A DNA stretch of 51,738 nucleotides, from assembly GCF_009709675.1 (NCBI RefSeq), contig NZ_WMLB01000027.1:1-51738 (forward strand). The letters run 5' to 3'. The DNA is from Agromyces bracchium. GTDB lineage: Bacteria; Actinomycetota; Actinomycetes; Actinomycetales; Microbacteriaceae. Shown here piece by piece: positions 1-7,465 of the stretch. The first letter of the stretch is position 1. Each line of letters starts with the position of its first letter. Made by a program: the position numbers and the translations under genes. The notes under the pieces are model-generated. The model was not told the DNA's origin and did no database searches. It was given only the letters and a program-made list of their open reading frames with translations.

Positions 1-59
1 CGCATCAACCCCTACCTGTAACCCCACGCCGATGACCGCTTACACAAACCACTTGACAG
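1..59 (+). mobile_element. Right end of an IS256 (Mutator)-family insertion sequence, partial
   Basis: The first 21 bases read as the last codons of a plus-strand frame (R-I-N-P-Y-L-stop), and 39-57 is TTACACAAACCACTTGACA, which resembles the TTTGTGTAA...CTTGACA terminal repeats typical of IS256-family elements (family knowledge, recalled rather than searched). The frame ending some 35 bases before the repeat fits a transposase that stops just inside the element end. The element body would lie left of the window, so neither the transposase nor a target duplication can be confirmed. Its edge coincides with the abrupt end of the coupling-protein-like gene on the other strand. Confidence 0.5.
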
Positions 60-984
60 GCTCGGCGACGGTCGCCGTGCGACCCGCGGCCTGGGCGAGG
101 CCGACCATGGCGGTGGCGTCGGCGGGGTCGCCCTTCGCGTCGATGACGAACACGGGCCACCCGTAGCTGAGCGCACACAGCACGAGCCCGTTGATCAGGA
201 CCGTCTTCCCGCTGCCCGACTCGGCGATGATCAACGCGCGCGCCGCGGACGATGCGTTGGGCATGAGCACGAACCTGCCGGTCGGGTCGACCCAGTCACG
301 CACCTGGCGGGCGTCGTGGAACCGGTCCGCGAGCGAGGTCACGGTGGAGCGGGTGGTGAACCCGAACGCTTCCCGATCCGCGACCCGGTGCGGCACGGTG
401 ACCGCCCCGTCGTGGACGCCGGTGATCCGTCCGGTGGCCGGGTCGAGGCGGATCCCGATCCGGGCCGCAGTGGAGGCGTCCGCGGCGCGCTTGCGTGCGG
501 TCTCGATCCGTTCCTGGCGGAGCACGTCACTGACCCGCCTCGTGCGGACCCGGTCCGCGATCTGTCTGCGCCGGATGGACCACGCCACCGGCAGGAGGAG
601 CACCCCGGCGCACAGGTTCGCGACCAGCCAGGGCCCGAACATGGGCCACACCTGCCCCATCCATCCGTCGCTCGCGAGGAACGCGGCGGCCGCGCCGGTG
701 CTGACCCACTGGGTCAACAGGAGGGCCTCGATGGTGAGGAGGATGGTGACGAGGAGGATGCCGGCGGTGTTGATGATCCACTGCCACGGCCAGACCCGCC
801 AGAACACGGCCTTGGTCGCGATGCTCTCCCCCGCCACCCGCACCGCGATCACCGGGATCAGTAGCGGCAGCGCAACCAGCCCGACCAGCGCGATGAGCGC
901 AGCGGCGAGGACCGCTTCGAGGGCGTCGCTGAGCGCGTCGGTTTCGGCCGGGGCGGGCGGGACAGCCGCCTGCTCCACGCTCAC
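40..984 (-). pseudogene. Truncated conjugal-transfer coupling / FtsK-like ATPase
   Basis: The 314-residue frame begins with a GTG at 984 whose bases overlap the TGA of the preceding gene (GTGA), so the two were translationally coupled. Hydrophobic segments lie at about residues 25-50, 72-95 and 118-138, followed by a Walker A motif, ESGSGKT, near residue 256 and the strand FVIDAKGD. This layout matches membrane-anchored DNA-pumping ATPases of actinobacterial conjugative elements (FtsK/TraB or type IV coupling type). Those proteins continue for several hundred residues with Walker B and arginine-finger motifs; this one stops soon after ATVAEP, where the probable IS256-family end begins, and its last residues (VKWFV) appear to be encoded by the insertion sequence. 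It is therefore probably inactive. The exact ATPase subfamily is uncertain. Confidence 0.65.
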
Positions 985-1718
985 CGGGCCGCCTCCTCGA
1001 ACAACGGGGTCGACACGGCCATCCCCCTCGACCCACTCTCACTGCCGGATGGTGCGGTGTCGTCCCAGAGTGGGGCATCGTCGCCGACCCACTTCCCGCG
1101 GACATCGAGCACGGGCAGGGTGAGCAGCCGGTGGCGTTCGGTGCGGAAGATGAACCGGTCCGCTTCGCGGGCCACGACCCGGGCCGCGTCCGGGGTGCAC
1201 AGGTACACGACCCGGGCTACCCCGGTCGTGGTCATCCGGGTCGCATGGTTCGTGTGGATCGTCTTGTACCGGTGCAGCGTCTTCGGGGTCAGCTCGACCT
1301 CGACGAGCTCGATCCGGTCGCCCTTGATCGCGACTCCGTCGACCTGGTGCTCCTGGGTCGACCCGGGTCGCCGGTCCCGGAACCACTCGTAGCCGCGGGC
1401 CAGGTACCGGGCCGACGCCGCCGCGACCGCGACCTCGTGCCGTGCGGTCTGCCGGTACAGGTTCGGTGCGCCCCGCCCGACAGCTTGGTGCGTGGCCCAC
1501 ACCACCTGCCCGTCCTGGAAGTTCGGCCGAGCCCGATCCACCAACCCGACCCCGGCCAGCCGGGCCACCCACTGCTGCGCCTTCCGCCGACTCACCGGCA
1601 CCCCCGCCGTCTCGCCCGCGAGCCCGGCCAGCGCCCACCGGATCGCGTCGACATCCGCCATCCGCACCACGCCCAACCACTCGAGCATCGCCTCGTCACG
1701 ACTGGTCAACTGCACCAT
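981..1718 (-). CDS. Replication-relaxation family protein
   Basis: This 245-residue protein has an N-terminal winged-helix-like section (about 1-70, starting LTSRDEAMLEWLGVVRMADVDAIRWAL) and a central region ending in an acidic beta-rich core (HQVDGVAIKGDRIELVEVELTPKTLHRY, near 125-150) resembling a nuclease-like fold. The pattern agrees with the replication-relaxation family (PF13814) found on actinobacterial plasmids and integrative conjugative elements, where it is presumed to act in plasmid DNA processing; activity is not experimentally settled. It overlaps the truncated coupling ATPase by four bases, so both belonged to one transfer operon. A 440-base spacer with a large inverted repeat precedes it. 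Family assignment is by recollection of the motif pattern. Confidence 0.65.
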   Translation of the reverse strand: MVQLTSRDEAMLEWLGVVRMADVDAIRWALAGLAGETAGVPVSRRKAQQWVARLAGVGLVDRARPNFQDGQVVWATHQAVGRGAPNLYRQTARHEVAVAAASARYLARGYEWFRDRRPGSTQEHQVDGVAIKGDRIELVEVELTPKTLHRYKTIHTNHATRMTTTGVARVVYLCTPDAARVVAREADRFIFRTERHRLLTLPVLDVRGKWVGDDAPLWDDTAPSGSESGSRGMAVSTPLFEEAAR

Positions 1719-1815
1719 CAGCGACCACTCCCCCCACCGTTCTCGTCACCTGTTCGTGTCCTCGTTGTCGTCGTCATGGCCGCCCGGTCCCCGTCGAATG
1801 TCCAAGTCCTTCTCT

Positions 1816-1941
1816 GTCCTCTTTCCCTGTCCCGCCGCCCCGGCTTTACTTCCCAACCTCCCTCAGGAAGACGAAGGATGAGTGCGGGAGGTTGGGAAGT
1901 AAAGCCGGGGCGGCCGGGGCGGCGGGACAGGGAAAGAGGAC
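1816..1941. repeat. Long near-perfect inverted repeat (arms about 47 bp)
   Basis: The arm 1816-1862 (starting GTCCTCTTTCCCTGTCC) reappears inverted at 1886-1941, with only a 23-base spacer. The right arm carries one 9-base duplication (CCGGGGCGG twice) that makes it longer. The structure lies in the 439-base gene-free gap 1719-2157, upstream of the replication-relaxation gene. It could be a replication or transfer origin, a folded regulatory leader, or a terminator for the DUF2637 gene; the absence of a T-run and the great stem length argue against a simple terminator. The rest of the gap shows only the short repeats listed next and a small CCCCC-AAAC-GGGGG hairpin at 2012-2025. Confidence 0.85.
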
Positions 1942-1982
1942 GGTGAACCGTACGTTCACCTATTCGCGCCGGGTGAACACCC
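1942..1982. repeat. GGTGAAC repeats, direct and inverted
   Basis: GGTGAAC at 1942-1948 is mirrored by GTTCACC at 1954-1960 with a five-base CGTAC centre, giving a perfect 19-base palindrome, and a third copy is at 1972-1978. They directly abut the long inverted repeat. Such spaced heptamers look like protein-binding sites, perhaps for a replication or transfer protein, but no partner can be named. Confidence 0.6.
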
Positions 1983-2157
1983 GAACGCACACCCACCCAA
2001 CCAGCACGTGACCCCCAAACGGGGGGAACACGCCGTGCGGTCGGCAGAGTCGTCCGCCCTGCCAGAGCCATCATCGACCGCGCATGACGACCCGGGCGAG
2101 CTCGACCCGCGGTCGTCGCGACGCCAAGGAGGAGCTGCCTTGAGCGGATGTCTGCGC

Positions 2158-2958
2158 TCATGCGACGCCGACCGGGTCGCGCTCGAGTGGGACGGTGGCT
2201 TCCGGTGCCTGGTCGTGGCGGGCGCGTTCGACCCAGCGTTGCGCGGTGGTCGACGCGACGCCGACGGTGCGCGCAGCGCTTCGCACTGACGCTCCGTCGT
2301 CGACGAGGGAGATCACCTCGTGGCGCTGCGCGTCGCGGTCGATACGAGTGGGCCGGTCCACTGTCGCGTTGGGCTCGGACGCGCCATCCCCCGCTCGTTC
2401 CACAAGCTGACCCGACGGCTTCGCTTCGGACCGTTCGGCCGGTGCGGAGTTGCCTGTGGAAACGGGTCGCCTGCCGCGAGCGGGTCGGACGGTGACGGTG
2501 GGGTCGGTTCGAGTGGGACGGTCGTCGCGGCGGTACACGGTCGCCGCGGCGAGGTGGGTCGTCAGCAGCAGTGCGATCGCGGGGACCGCGTTTACGATCA
2601 CCGCAGGCACCTGCCCCAGGATCATCGTGTCCGGGTCCGCGATCGCGACGGCGGCCGCGTTGCCGGCCACGGTCAGGGCGCTGAACAGCGTGAAGGTGAA
2701 CCACGGGAGAGCGCGCAGGAATCGGGATGGTGCGGGCACGAGCAGGGCGATCAGCATTGCTGCAAGGGCGGGCAGGTCGACCACGATCGGGAACACGATC
2801 GCCCGGTCGGCCGGCATCCCGCCGACGTGGAGGGCGAGGTCGTGCAGCGCGCCCCACGACATGAAGATCGCCAGCGCCCCGGCCGCGGCGATCAACCAGC
2901 CCAGGAAGATCCGCAACGACCGTGACGCCGCTCGCAGCTGCGGCCCACGGCCACTCAC
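2158..2958 (-). CDS. DUF2637 (SpdB-like) membrane protein with C-terminal helix-turn-helix
   Basis: Four hydrophobic segments fill residues 15-140 (LIAAAGALAIFMSWGALHDL, then segments near 55-75, 85-110 and 115-140), as in DUF2637 proteins, which are common on actinobacterial conjugative plasmids and are related to spread functions. A basic, Ser/Thr/Pro-rich linker follows. The end (HEVISLVDDGASVRSAARTVGVASTTAQRWVERARH, about 212-248) is a helix-turn-helix of the kind that lets these proteins bind DNA. The start is GTG at 2958. Upstream (2959-3150) no gene is seen, only a duplicated GACCGCCCTCG and a TCGAAGCTTCGA palindrome. Assignment rests on topology and context. Confidence 0.7.
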   Translation of the reverse strand: MSGRGPQLRAASRSLRIFLGWLIAAAGALAIFMSWGALHDLALHVGGMPADRAIVFPIVVDLPALAAMLIALLVPAPSRFLRALPWFTFTLFSALTVAGNAAAVAIADPDTMILGQVPAVIVNAVPAIALLLTTHLAAATVYRRDDRPTRTDPTVTVRPARGRRPVSTGNSAPAERSEAKPSGQLVERAGDGASEPNATVDRPTRIDRDAQRHEVISLVDDGASVRSAARTVGVASTTAQRWVERARHDQAPEATVPLERDPVGVA

Positions 2959-3150
2959 CCCGACCGCCCTCGAAGCGAGCGCGACCGAAGCGCGAGCCTC
3001 GCACGCGTCTCGAAGCTTCGACTTCGACGACCCCTGACCGCCCTCGCTGCTCTTCCCCCTCGTGGATGACGTCGGCTCTGGGTGTTCGCGCGTCGCGCGC
3101 GTACTGATTCCTTGCTGTTCATTCCTGTTCTCTTCCTTCTTCTAAGGGGG

Positions 3151-3245
3151 ACGCTCAGTGACCCCCTGCAGGTACGCTCAGTGACCCCCTAAGGGGTACG
3201 GTGAGCGACCCCCTGAGGGGTACGCTCAATGACCCCCTGACCCCG
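3151..3245. repeat. Four tandem 23-24 bp iteron-like repeats
   Basis: Units start at 3151, 3174, 3198 and 3222. Each carries ACGCTCARTGACCCCCT or a close variant, and two units end in AGGGGT so that ACCCCCTNAGGGGT forms a small palindrome. Unit two is 24 bases, exactly eight codons, and units 2-4 keep the reading frame of the overlapping minus-strand gene, whose tail repeats the peptide ERTPQG/HRTP. Tandem units that size resemble plasmid iterons bound by a replication initiator (inference). They run past the stop codon of that gene. Confidence 0.85.
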
Positions 3246-3674
3246 TGCCGGGAACTGCAACACCACCGGGTTGTCCACAGCCGCGCGTGCCGCGCTGGGC
3301 TTCGAGGAACTGACCAGGAGCTCGTACTCGGCCGGAAGGCCGCGACCACCTGCTCTGACCCGCACGATCGCGCCCTTCTTCACCAGCTCGCGGACGGCAC
3401 GTTTGACCGCCTGGTGCGCTGCCGGGCCGCCGTTCTCGGGGGCAGTGAAGCCCAGCGCGACCGCGGACATCTCACGGCCTCCGAAGTACCGCCTGGCCGG
3501 GCGCCCGTCCGGGGTGTCCTCATCCCAGCACTCCAACGCCATGTGCAGCAGCAAGCGGGTCGCGGCATTGCCCAGTCCGAGCCGTGCCGCAACCAGCACC
3601 GCGCTCTTGGCTGCGAACAACCCCATCACCCCGACCCCCGCGCCGCCGGCCCGGTCAGGCGTAGGACTCCGCAC
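3189..3674 (-). CDS. Small replication-initiator-like / winged-helix protein with repeat-encoded tail
   Basis: The 161-residue product starts with GTG at 3674, overlapping the previous excisionase-like gene by 20 bases. Residues 35-125 (NAATRLLLHMALECWDEDT, then AVKRAVRELVKKGAIVRVRAGGRG) look like a winged helix: a helix pair followed by a basic wing. Similar short proteins next to excisionase-like genes are common on actinobacterial mobile elements and are often called replication initiators or transcription regulators; neither role is proven. The last eighteen residues (VIERTPQGVAHRTP) come from the iteron-like DNA repeats, so the coding end and a cis-acting repeat array overlap. No catalytic motif was recognised. 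Confidence 0.6.
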   Translation of the reverse strand: MRSPTPDRAGGAGVGVMGLFAAKSAVLVAARLGLGNAATRLLLHMALECWDEDTPDGRPARRYFGGREMSAVALGFTAPENGGPAAHQAVKRAVRELVKKGAIVRVRAGGRGLPAEYELLVSSSKPSAARAAVDNPVVLQFPARGQGVIERTPQGVAHRTP

Positions 3675-3858
3675 CGGTCCGCATCCGCGCCGTGGACTCG
3701 ACCCACTCGATCACCTCGTGCCGCTTGTAGAGCACCGTCCGCTTCGTCGGCTTGTAGAACCGCGGCCCCTGCCCCGTGTACCGCAGCTGCGCCAACGCAC
3801 CCAGTGAAAGCCCGGTGATCTCCGCGACCGTCTCCGGCTGAATGAATTCCTTCTCCAT
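3655..3858 (-). CDS. AlpA/excisionase-type MerR-like DNA-binding protein
   Basis: The 67-residue product (MEKEFIQPETVAEITGLSLGALAQLRYTGQGPRFYK...) has the classic small winged-helix plan of excisionases: a helix-turn-helix with L-S-x-x-x-L-A-Q-L-R-Y, then GPRFYKPTKRTVLYKRHEVIEWVES. I chose the ATG at 3858 because AAGGGGAG stands just upstream; a TTG at 3873 would add five residues and swallow that ribosome-binding site. It likely controls excision or transcription of the mobile element. It is divergent from an XRE repressor and shares with it a promoter region bearing an inverted repeat. It overlaps the following gene by 20 bases. Confidence 0.75.
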   Translation of the reverse strand: MEKEFIQPETVAEITGLSLGALAQLRYTGQGPRFYKPTKRTVLYKRHEVIEWVESTARMRTGAESYA

Positions 3859-3875
3859 CACGCTCCCCTTCAAAA

Positions 3876-3903
3876 TGACAACCCAGTCACTCTGTGGTTG
3901 TCA
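3876..3903. promoter_or_regulatory. Operator-like inverted repeat between divergent xis-like and xre genes
   Basis: TGACAACC at 3876-3883 and GGTTGTCA at 3896-3903 form a perfect 8-base inverted repeat. A further ACGACAACCC half-site occurs around 3935-3945. Its placement between the excisionase-like gene and the XRE regulator suggests a binding site for the latter. Confidence 0.6.
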
Positions 3904-3962
3904 CAGTCACGGTAGCGGGTTCACCTTCGGCACGACAACCCTGAACGCGATAACCTGTCGAA

Positions 3963-4538
3963 ATGACGGACTACCGGGCAGAGCCGAGCATTGGCGCCCG
4001 CATCCGCGCCGCCCGCCGTCAACGCGGCTACCGCACCACCCGCGACCTCGCCGAAGCCCTCACCGGGACGAAGATCACCGAATCTGTGCTCGAGAACATC
4101 GAATCCGGACGCAAAGCGGACCTCACCCTGGGCCAGTTCCTCTCCATCGCCTACGCACTCCGCATCGCACCCAGTTACCTGCTCGCCCGCATGGTCGAGC
4201 CCGACGGCCCGCTCGACCTGCAGAACCTCAGCGACGACCTCAATGCGCTGACCGCAAGTGAGTTCGACGCATGGCTCTCGGGCTCATCCGCCGGCGGGCA
4301 CCGTCCGGGATCAACGATCGAACGCCAAGAACGTCACGACCTCGACCTCCTTCGCGAACTCGCGGCGACTCAGCGGGAAATCACGCGACAAGAGGTCATC
4401 CATGCACTCGACGAAGACGGTCGCCAGCATCAGACCTCGTCCGGATCAGCGGCCAGTCGACTCAGGGCGCTTCGGGAGCGCGAAGTCGACCTGGCTCAGT
4501 TGCTCGAGAGCTCCGGGATCCGATCGCAACCCGATTAA
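3963..4538 (+). CDS. XRE-family transcriptional regulator
   Basis: Residues 8-70 (IGARIRAARRQRGYRTTRDLAEALTG...ITESVLENIESGRKADLTLGQFLSIAYAL) form a lambda-repressor-type helix-turn-helix, with SVLENIESGRK as the recognition part. The rest (about 90-191) is charged and predicted helical, including ERQERHDLDLLRELAATQREITRQEV, perhaps for oligomerisation; no peptidase or sensor motif is visible. It diverges from the excisionase-like gene and is probably the master repressor of the mobile element, acting on the intervening palindrome. Such repressors often control maintenance or transfer genes of integrative elements. Confidence 0.8.
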   Translation: MTDYRAEPSIGARIRAARRQRGYRTTRDLAEALTGTKITESVLENIESGRKADLTLGQFLSIAYALRIAPSYLLARMVEPDGPLDLQNLSDDLNALTASEFDAWLSGSSAGGHRPGSTIERQERHDLDLLRELAATQREITRQEVIHALDEDGRQHQTSSGSAASRLRALREREVDLAQLLESSGIRSQPD

Positions 4539-4672
4539 AGTCCTGCGGTGGCCTGCCGGTCTCCGGCCACTGCTTGGTCTCCTCAGGGTCCGCAACTCAC
4601 CGCGCTACGTCGGGACGAGCAGGACCAGAGGCAGAGCAGTGAGTGAGCCTGGGTCTTCGAGCTACGCCCAAG

Positions 4673-4886
4673 ACAGACTCAGCGGGCGACGCGTTGCATC
4701 TGGCGCAGGTGCTGCGATTGGACGAGATCGTCGCGGTCCGAGTACCGTCCTTAGAGCAGGAGGCCGCGCGAGTTCTGATCCGTGCTCAGGACAACCGTGG
4801 CGAGCTGATGGCGGCCCGGCATCGACCATCGAAATTGCCGCTGCGCCACCGGGATCGGCTACGGCCGGCAGGCGTGGACGGGTGCC
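4673..4886 (+). pseudogene. IS110-family transposase fragment, frameshifted
   Basis: In one frame, 4673-4850 encodes KTDSAGDALHLAQVLR...VRVPSLEQEAARVLIRAQDNR...ARHRPSKLPLRH, matching the middle of IS110-type DEDD transposases (KTDRRDA, VxVP, RARxD, RHRxSKxLLRH). The continuation GIGYGRQAWTGA, which matches the family's GIxYxGxAWT, is found in the next frame from 4851 to 4886, so a frameshift separates the two parts. Both ends of the transposase are missing. This is the only recognisable content of the 538-base gap 4539-5076 apart from the hairpin at 5012. Confidence 0.65.
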
Positions 4887-5011
4887 AGCCGAGAAACTCG
4901 GGGGCCCGTGCTGGTCACTCACTCGCACCAACCCCCGCGTATCAGTCTGGCCGCTCGTCGCCAGGGAATTGAGGGTCACCACCGATGCCCGGCGCCTGCG
5001 ACCAAAAAGAG

Positions 5012-5043
5012 GAGCGCCCGGAGCTCGACAACTCCGGGCGCTC
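5012..5043. terminator. Bidirectional hairpin terminator
   Basis: GAGCGCCCGGAG (5012-5023) pairs perfectly with CTCCGGGCGCTC (5032-5043) around an eight-base loop. An A-rich run (ACCAAAAAGAG) is on the left and CTTCCCCT on the right. It sits 33 bases beyond the stop of the minus-strand nucleoside hydrolase, so it most plausibly ends that transcript, for which the A-run reads as U's. Confidence 0.8.
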
Positions 5044-5076
5044 TTCCCCTGCCGCTTGACAGGAACCGATCAGATA

Positions 5077-6243
5077 TCAGTTGTAGTTTGTGGTGAGGAT
5101 TTCCGTCACGAAGTCCCAGTACTCGTCGTTATCCACCGTGTAGACAACATCAATCGGGTTCAGGTGCGCTGGCTGACGACCTTCCGTCCACTGCCGAATT
5201 ACGCCAAGGAACGGACCCGGCTCGTCTGCAAGGGTCATGTAGCGAACAGCAGTTCTGTCAGTGATGCTCGGAATCATCAGCACCGCTGGCGTTACCGCGT
5301 CCCAGAACGACTGCACTCGCTGAGGATTCGCCTCCCAAACCGGGTACGCTACGTCCTTGAGCAGCTCAGCCACAGGCGTGTCGGCCGCAACGATCTCATC
5401 CATCACGGGCTTTGTGAGCTTCACTGTGTTCGCGATCTCACTCGGGATCAACACCTGCTTCGGGAAGTCAGCATTCAATGCGACGTTAACGGCAGTGGCA
5501 TCGCTGCCCCAGTTGAACGAGCCCGACCCGTTCGACCCATCTTCCGGCGTCACACCACCCATGTAGTAGATGCCCGCAGTGTTGGCGGCGAAGTTCGGAT
5601 CGTGCTTAATTGCGAGGGCGGTATTCGTGACGGCACCGATCGACATGATGGTCACCTGACCGGGATACTTCTTCACCTGCTTGGTCATGAATTGCCAAGC
5701 GGGCTCGGGCTGAGCCTTGGTCGTAACACCGGCGTGCGTCGCCGGATCATACTGCCCACCCAGCTGCATGCTTGAGTAGTCGACCTCGGAGTTCGGGTCC
5801 AGGTCGGCCTTCATGTTGTCGCGAAGGCGGAGGTTCCACATCTCCACGAAATCGCTGTCCTTATACCAACGTCCATCAAGCGGACGGTCCTGTCCGACAT
5901 AGAGGGGAACGTCAGTCCGCTCCACCTTCTCCAGCATGCTGAGACCCATCTGAGCTTCGACCTCGGTGCGAACGCCGGGAGGAGCCGTGGTGACGCCGAG
6001 AAGGTCGATGTAGCCGGCCGCGTCCGCCTGGAGCAGGAACATCAGCGTGTACATGTCGTCCGTGTTGTATCTCAGGTCCGTATCCAGAATGACCTTTGTC
6101 GTTGCCGCCGAAGTCACTACGTCGTGATCGGATGCGGCGGCTTCGAGTGTGACGGTGGTCTGGGCACCTGCTTGCGCCGGGGCGGTCCCGGCCAGCAGTG
6201 CGGCCAAGGTCACCGCCAAGACGACCGAAATCTTGTGCTTCAT
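5077..6243 (-). CDS. Secreted nucleoside hydrolase (IUNH superfamily)
   Basis: The ATG at 6243 starts a Sec signal peptide (MKHKISVVLAVTLAALLAGTAPAQA), so the 388-residue enzyme should be exported. The mature part opens with KVILDTDLRYNTDDMYTL: the calcium/ribose-binding aspartate cluster of nucleoside hydrolases, in the longer DTDxxxxxDD variant rather than the usual DTDxxxDD. Further family signs are TIMSIGAVTNTALAI, GIYYMGGV and FNWGSDATAVNVAL (about residues 215-275). It would split extracellular nucleosides into base and ribose. The next genes encode ribose uptake and phosphorylation, and both it and the regulator-kinase gene carry the same operator, so the product is likely part of that pathway. 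A TCAACC-N3-GGTTGA site lies 97 bases upstream. Substrate preference cannot be told from sequence. Confidence 0.85.
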   Translation of the reverse strand: MKHKISVVLAVTLAALLAGTAPAQAGAQTTVTLEAAASDHDVVTSAATTKVILDTDLRYNTDDMYTLMFLLQADAAGYIDLLGVTTAPPGVRTEVEAQMGLSMLEKVERTDVPLYVGQDRPLDGRWYKDSDFVEMWNLRLRDNMKADLDPNSEVDYSSMQLGGQYDPATHAGVTTKAQPEPAWQFMTKQVKKYPGQVTIMSIGAVTNTALAIKHDPNFAANTAGIYYMGGVTPEDGSNGSGSFNWGSDATAVNVALNADFPKQVLIPSEIANTVKLTKPVMDEIVAADTPVAELLKDVAYPVWEANPQRVQSFWDAVTPAVLMIPSITDRTAVRYMTLADEPGPFLGVIRQWTEGRQPAHLNPIDVVYTVDNDEYWDFVTEILTTNYN

Positions 6244-6339
6244 TGTGACTCCAATGTCGGGCTTATGTCCCGTCCGCCTTGGTCCTGCGTTCCATTTGTA
6301 CAGGTGAGACGAGACGTGGTGAGACATGAGAACACCACA

Positions 6340-6354
6340 TCAACCGAAGGTTGA
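6340..6354. promoter_or_regulatory. LacI-type operator TCAACC-N3-GGTTGA upstream of nucleoside hydrolase
   Basis: Perfect 6-base inverted repeat TCAACC-GAA-GGTTGA. On the minus strand it is embedded in CTTGTCAACC, so it overlaps a probable TTGTCA -35 box. The same motif with identical flanks (TTGTCAACC ... GGTTGATGTG) occurs at 12531-12545 before the LacI-ribokinase gene. It is inferred to be that regulator's binding site. Confidence 0.75.
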
Positions 6355-6439
6355 CAAGCGGAATTTTTCCCAGTTCAAACGGCTTTTTTGGCGCGTCCGG
6401 GCACCCCTCCCCGCAGGCTAGGGGTCACAGCCGCGCTGC

Positions 6440-7465
6440 CTACTTCACTAAGCCCATCGCGAGCCGGGTGGACGCTTTGTCTCGGTAGTAGTCGATGATC
6501 ACGGCGAAGACGATTACCGCTCCGGTCACCATCTGGCGCGCGAAGTCACCGACTCCCAGCAGCAAGAGCCCATTGGTGAGCACTCCGAGTAGGCACGCTC
6601 CCAAGAACGTGCCGATGAGTGAGCCCTTGCCGCCGAACAGGCTCGTCCCACCGATGATGACCGCGGCGATCGCATTCAACTCGAAACCCTGCCCGATGAT
6701 CGGGCTGGAGGTGTGCAGGCGAGTCATGTAGATGATTGCGGCCAGCCCTGCCAGCGCGCCCGAAATGCAGAACGCTGCCACCTTGTAGTACGACGTGCGG
6801 TGCCCCGCGAGGCGAACGGATTCCTCGTTATTGCCGATCGCAAATAGCATGCGCCCGAAGACCGTCCTGGTCAGCACCAGGTGACCAACTACGATGACCG
6901 CGAGGGCGACGAGGAAGACTGCGGGCACGCCGAGGAATGTCGCTGTCCCGAACGCGTTAAAGGAGGCGGGAAAGCCGAAGACAGCTGCGGCGTTTGTCGT
7001 CTGCAGCGCGGCTCCACGCGCGATGTTGAGCATGCCGAGTGTGACGATGAAGCTGGGAACCATCCAGCGCACGGAGACGAAGCCGTTTACGAATCCGCAG
7101 CCGAGTCCGACCAGCACTGCGGTTGCGATCGCTGCGGTGATTGCTATCGGGTCCGGTAGTCCACTCGTGATGACGAGGCCTGCGACCATCGCACTAAGCG
7201 CGAGCACGGATCCAACCGAAAGGTCGATTCCTGCCACCAGAATCACAAACGTCATGCCTGCCGCGAGGATGGTGTTCAGTGTGATCTGCGTCTGGATGTT
7301 GGCGATGTTCTGCGGCGTCGCGAAGCTAGGCGCTGAGATCCAGAAGATCGCGATCAGGACAAGCAGCGCGATTCCGATGCCGGTCTCACCGAGTACCCAG
7401 CGGAGGACCTTTGTCCCCAATGGCGTCGGCTGCGCGAAGTCTCTTTGTACGCTTGCGGTGGTCAT
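6440..7465 (-). CDS. rbsC: Ribose-type ABC transporter permease (RbsC family)
   Basis: The ATG at 7465 overlaps the stop of the ATPase gene (ATGA), favouring MTTASVQRDF as the true start over longer in-frame options that would run deep into the preceding gene. The 341-residue product has about ten membrane segments and the family signature ILVAGIDLSVGSVLALSAMVAG (near 95-115) followed by GxxNG, as in RbsC-type carbohydrate permeases (BPD_transp_2). Late motif IIGGTSLFGGKGSLIGTFLGA is also characteristic. It would form the membrane channel with the RbsA-like ATPase and receive sugar from the binding lipoprotein. Ribose is inferred from the rbsD and ribokinase in the same operon. Confidence 0.87.
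   Translation of the reverse strand: MTTASVQRDFAQPTPLGTKVLRWVLGETGIGIALLVLIAIFWISAPSFATPQNIANIQTQITLNTILAAGMTFVILVAGIDLSVGSVLALSAMVAGLVITSGLPDPIAITAAIATAVLVGLGCGFVNGFVSVRWMVPSFIVTLGMLNIARGAALQTTNAAAVFGFPASFNAFGTATFLGVPAVFLVALAVIVVGHLVLTRTVFGRMLFAIGNNEESVRLAGHRTSYYKVAAFCISGALAGLAAIIYMTRLHTSSPIIGQGFELNAIAAVIIGGTSLFGGKGSLIGTFLGACLLGVLTNGLLLLGVGDFARQMVTGAVIVFAVIIDYYRDKASTRLAMGLVK

Noticed and set aside
3151..3245. Tandem repeats considered as a CRISPR array
   Set aside because: The repeats touch each other without unique spacers and overlap a coding region; no cas genes are nearby.
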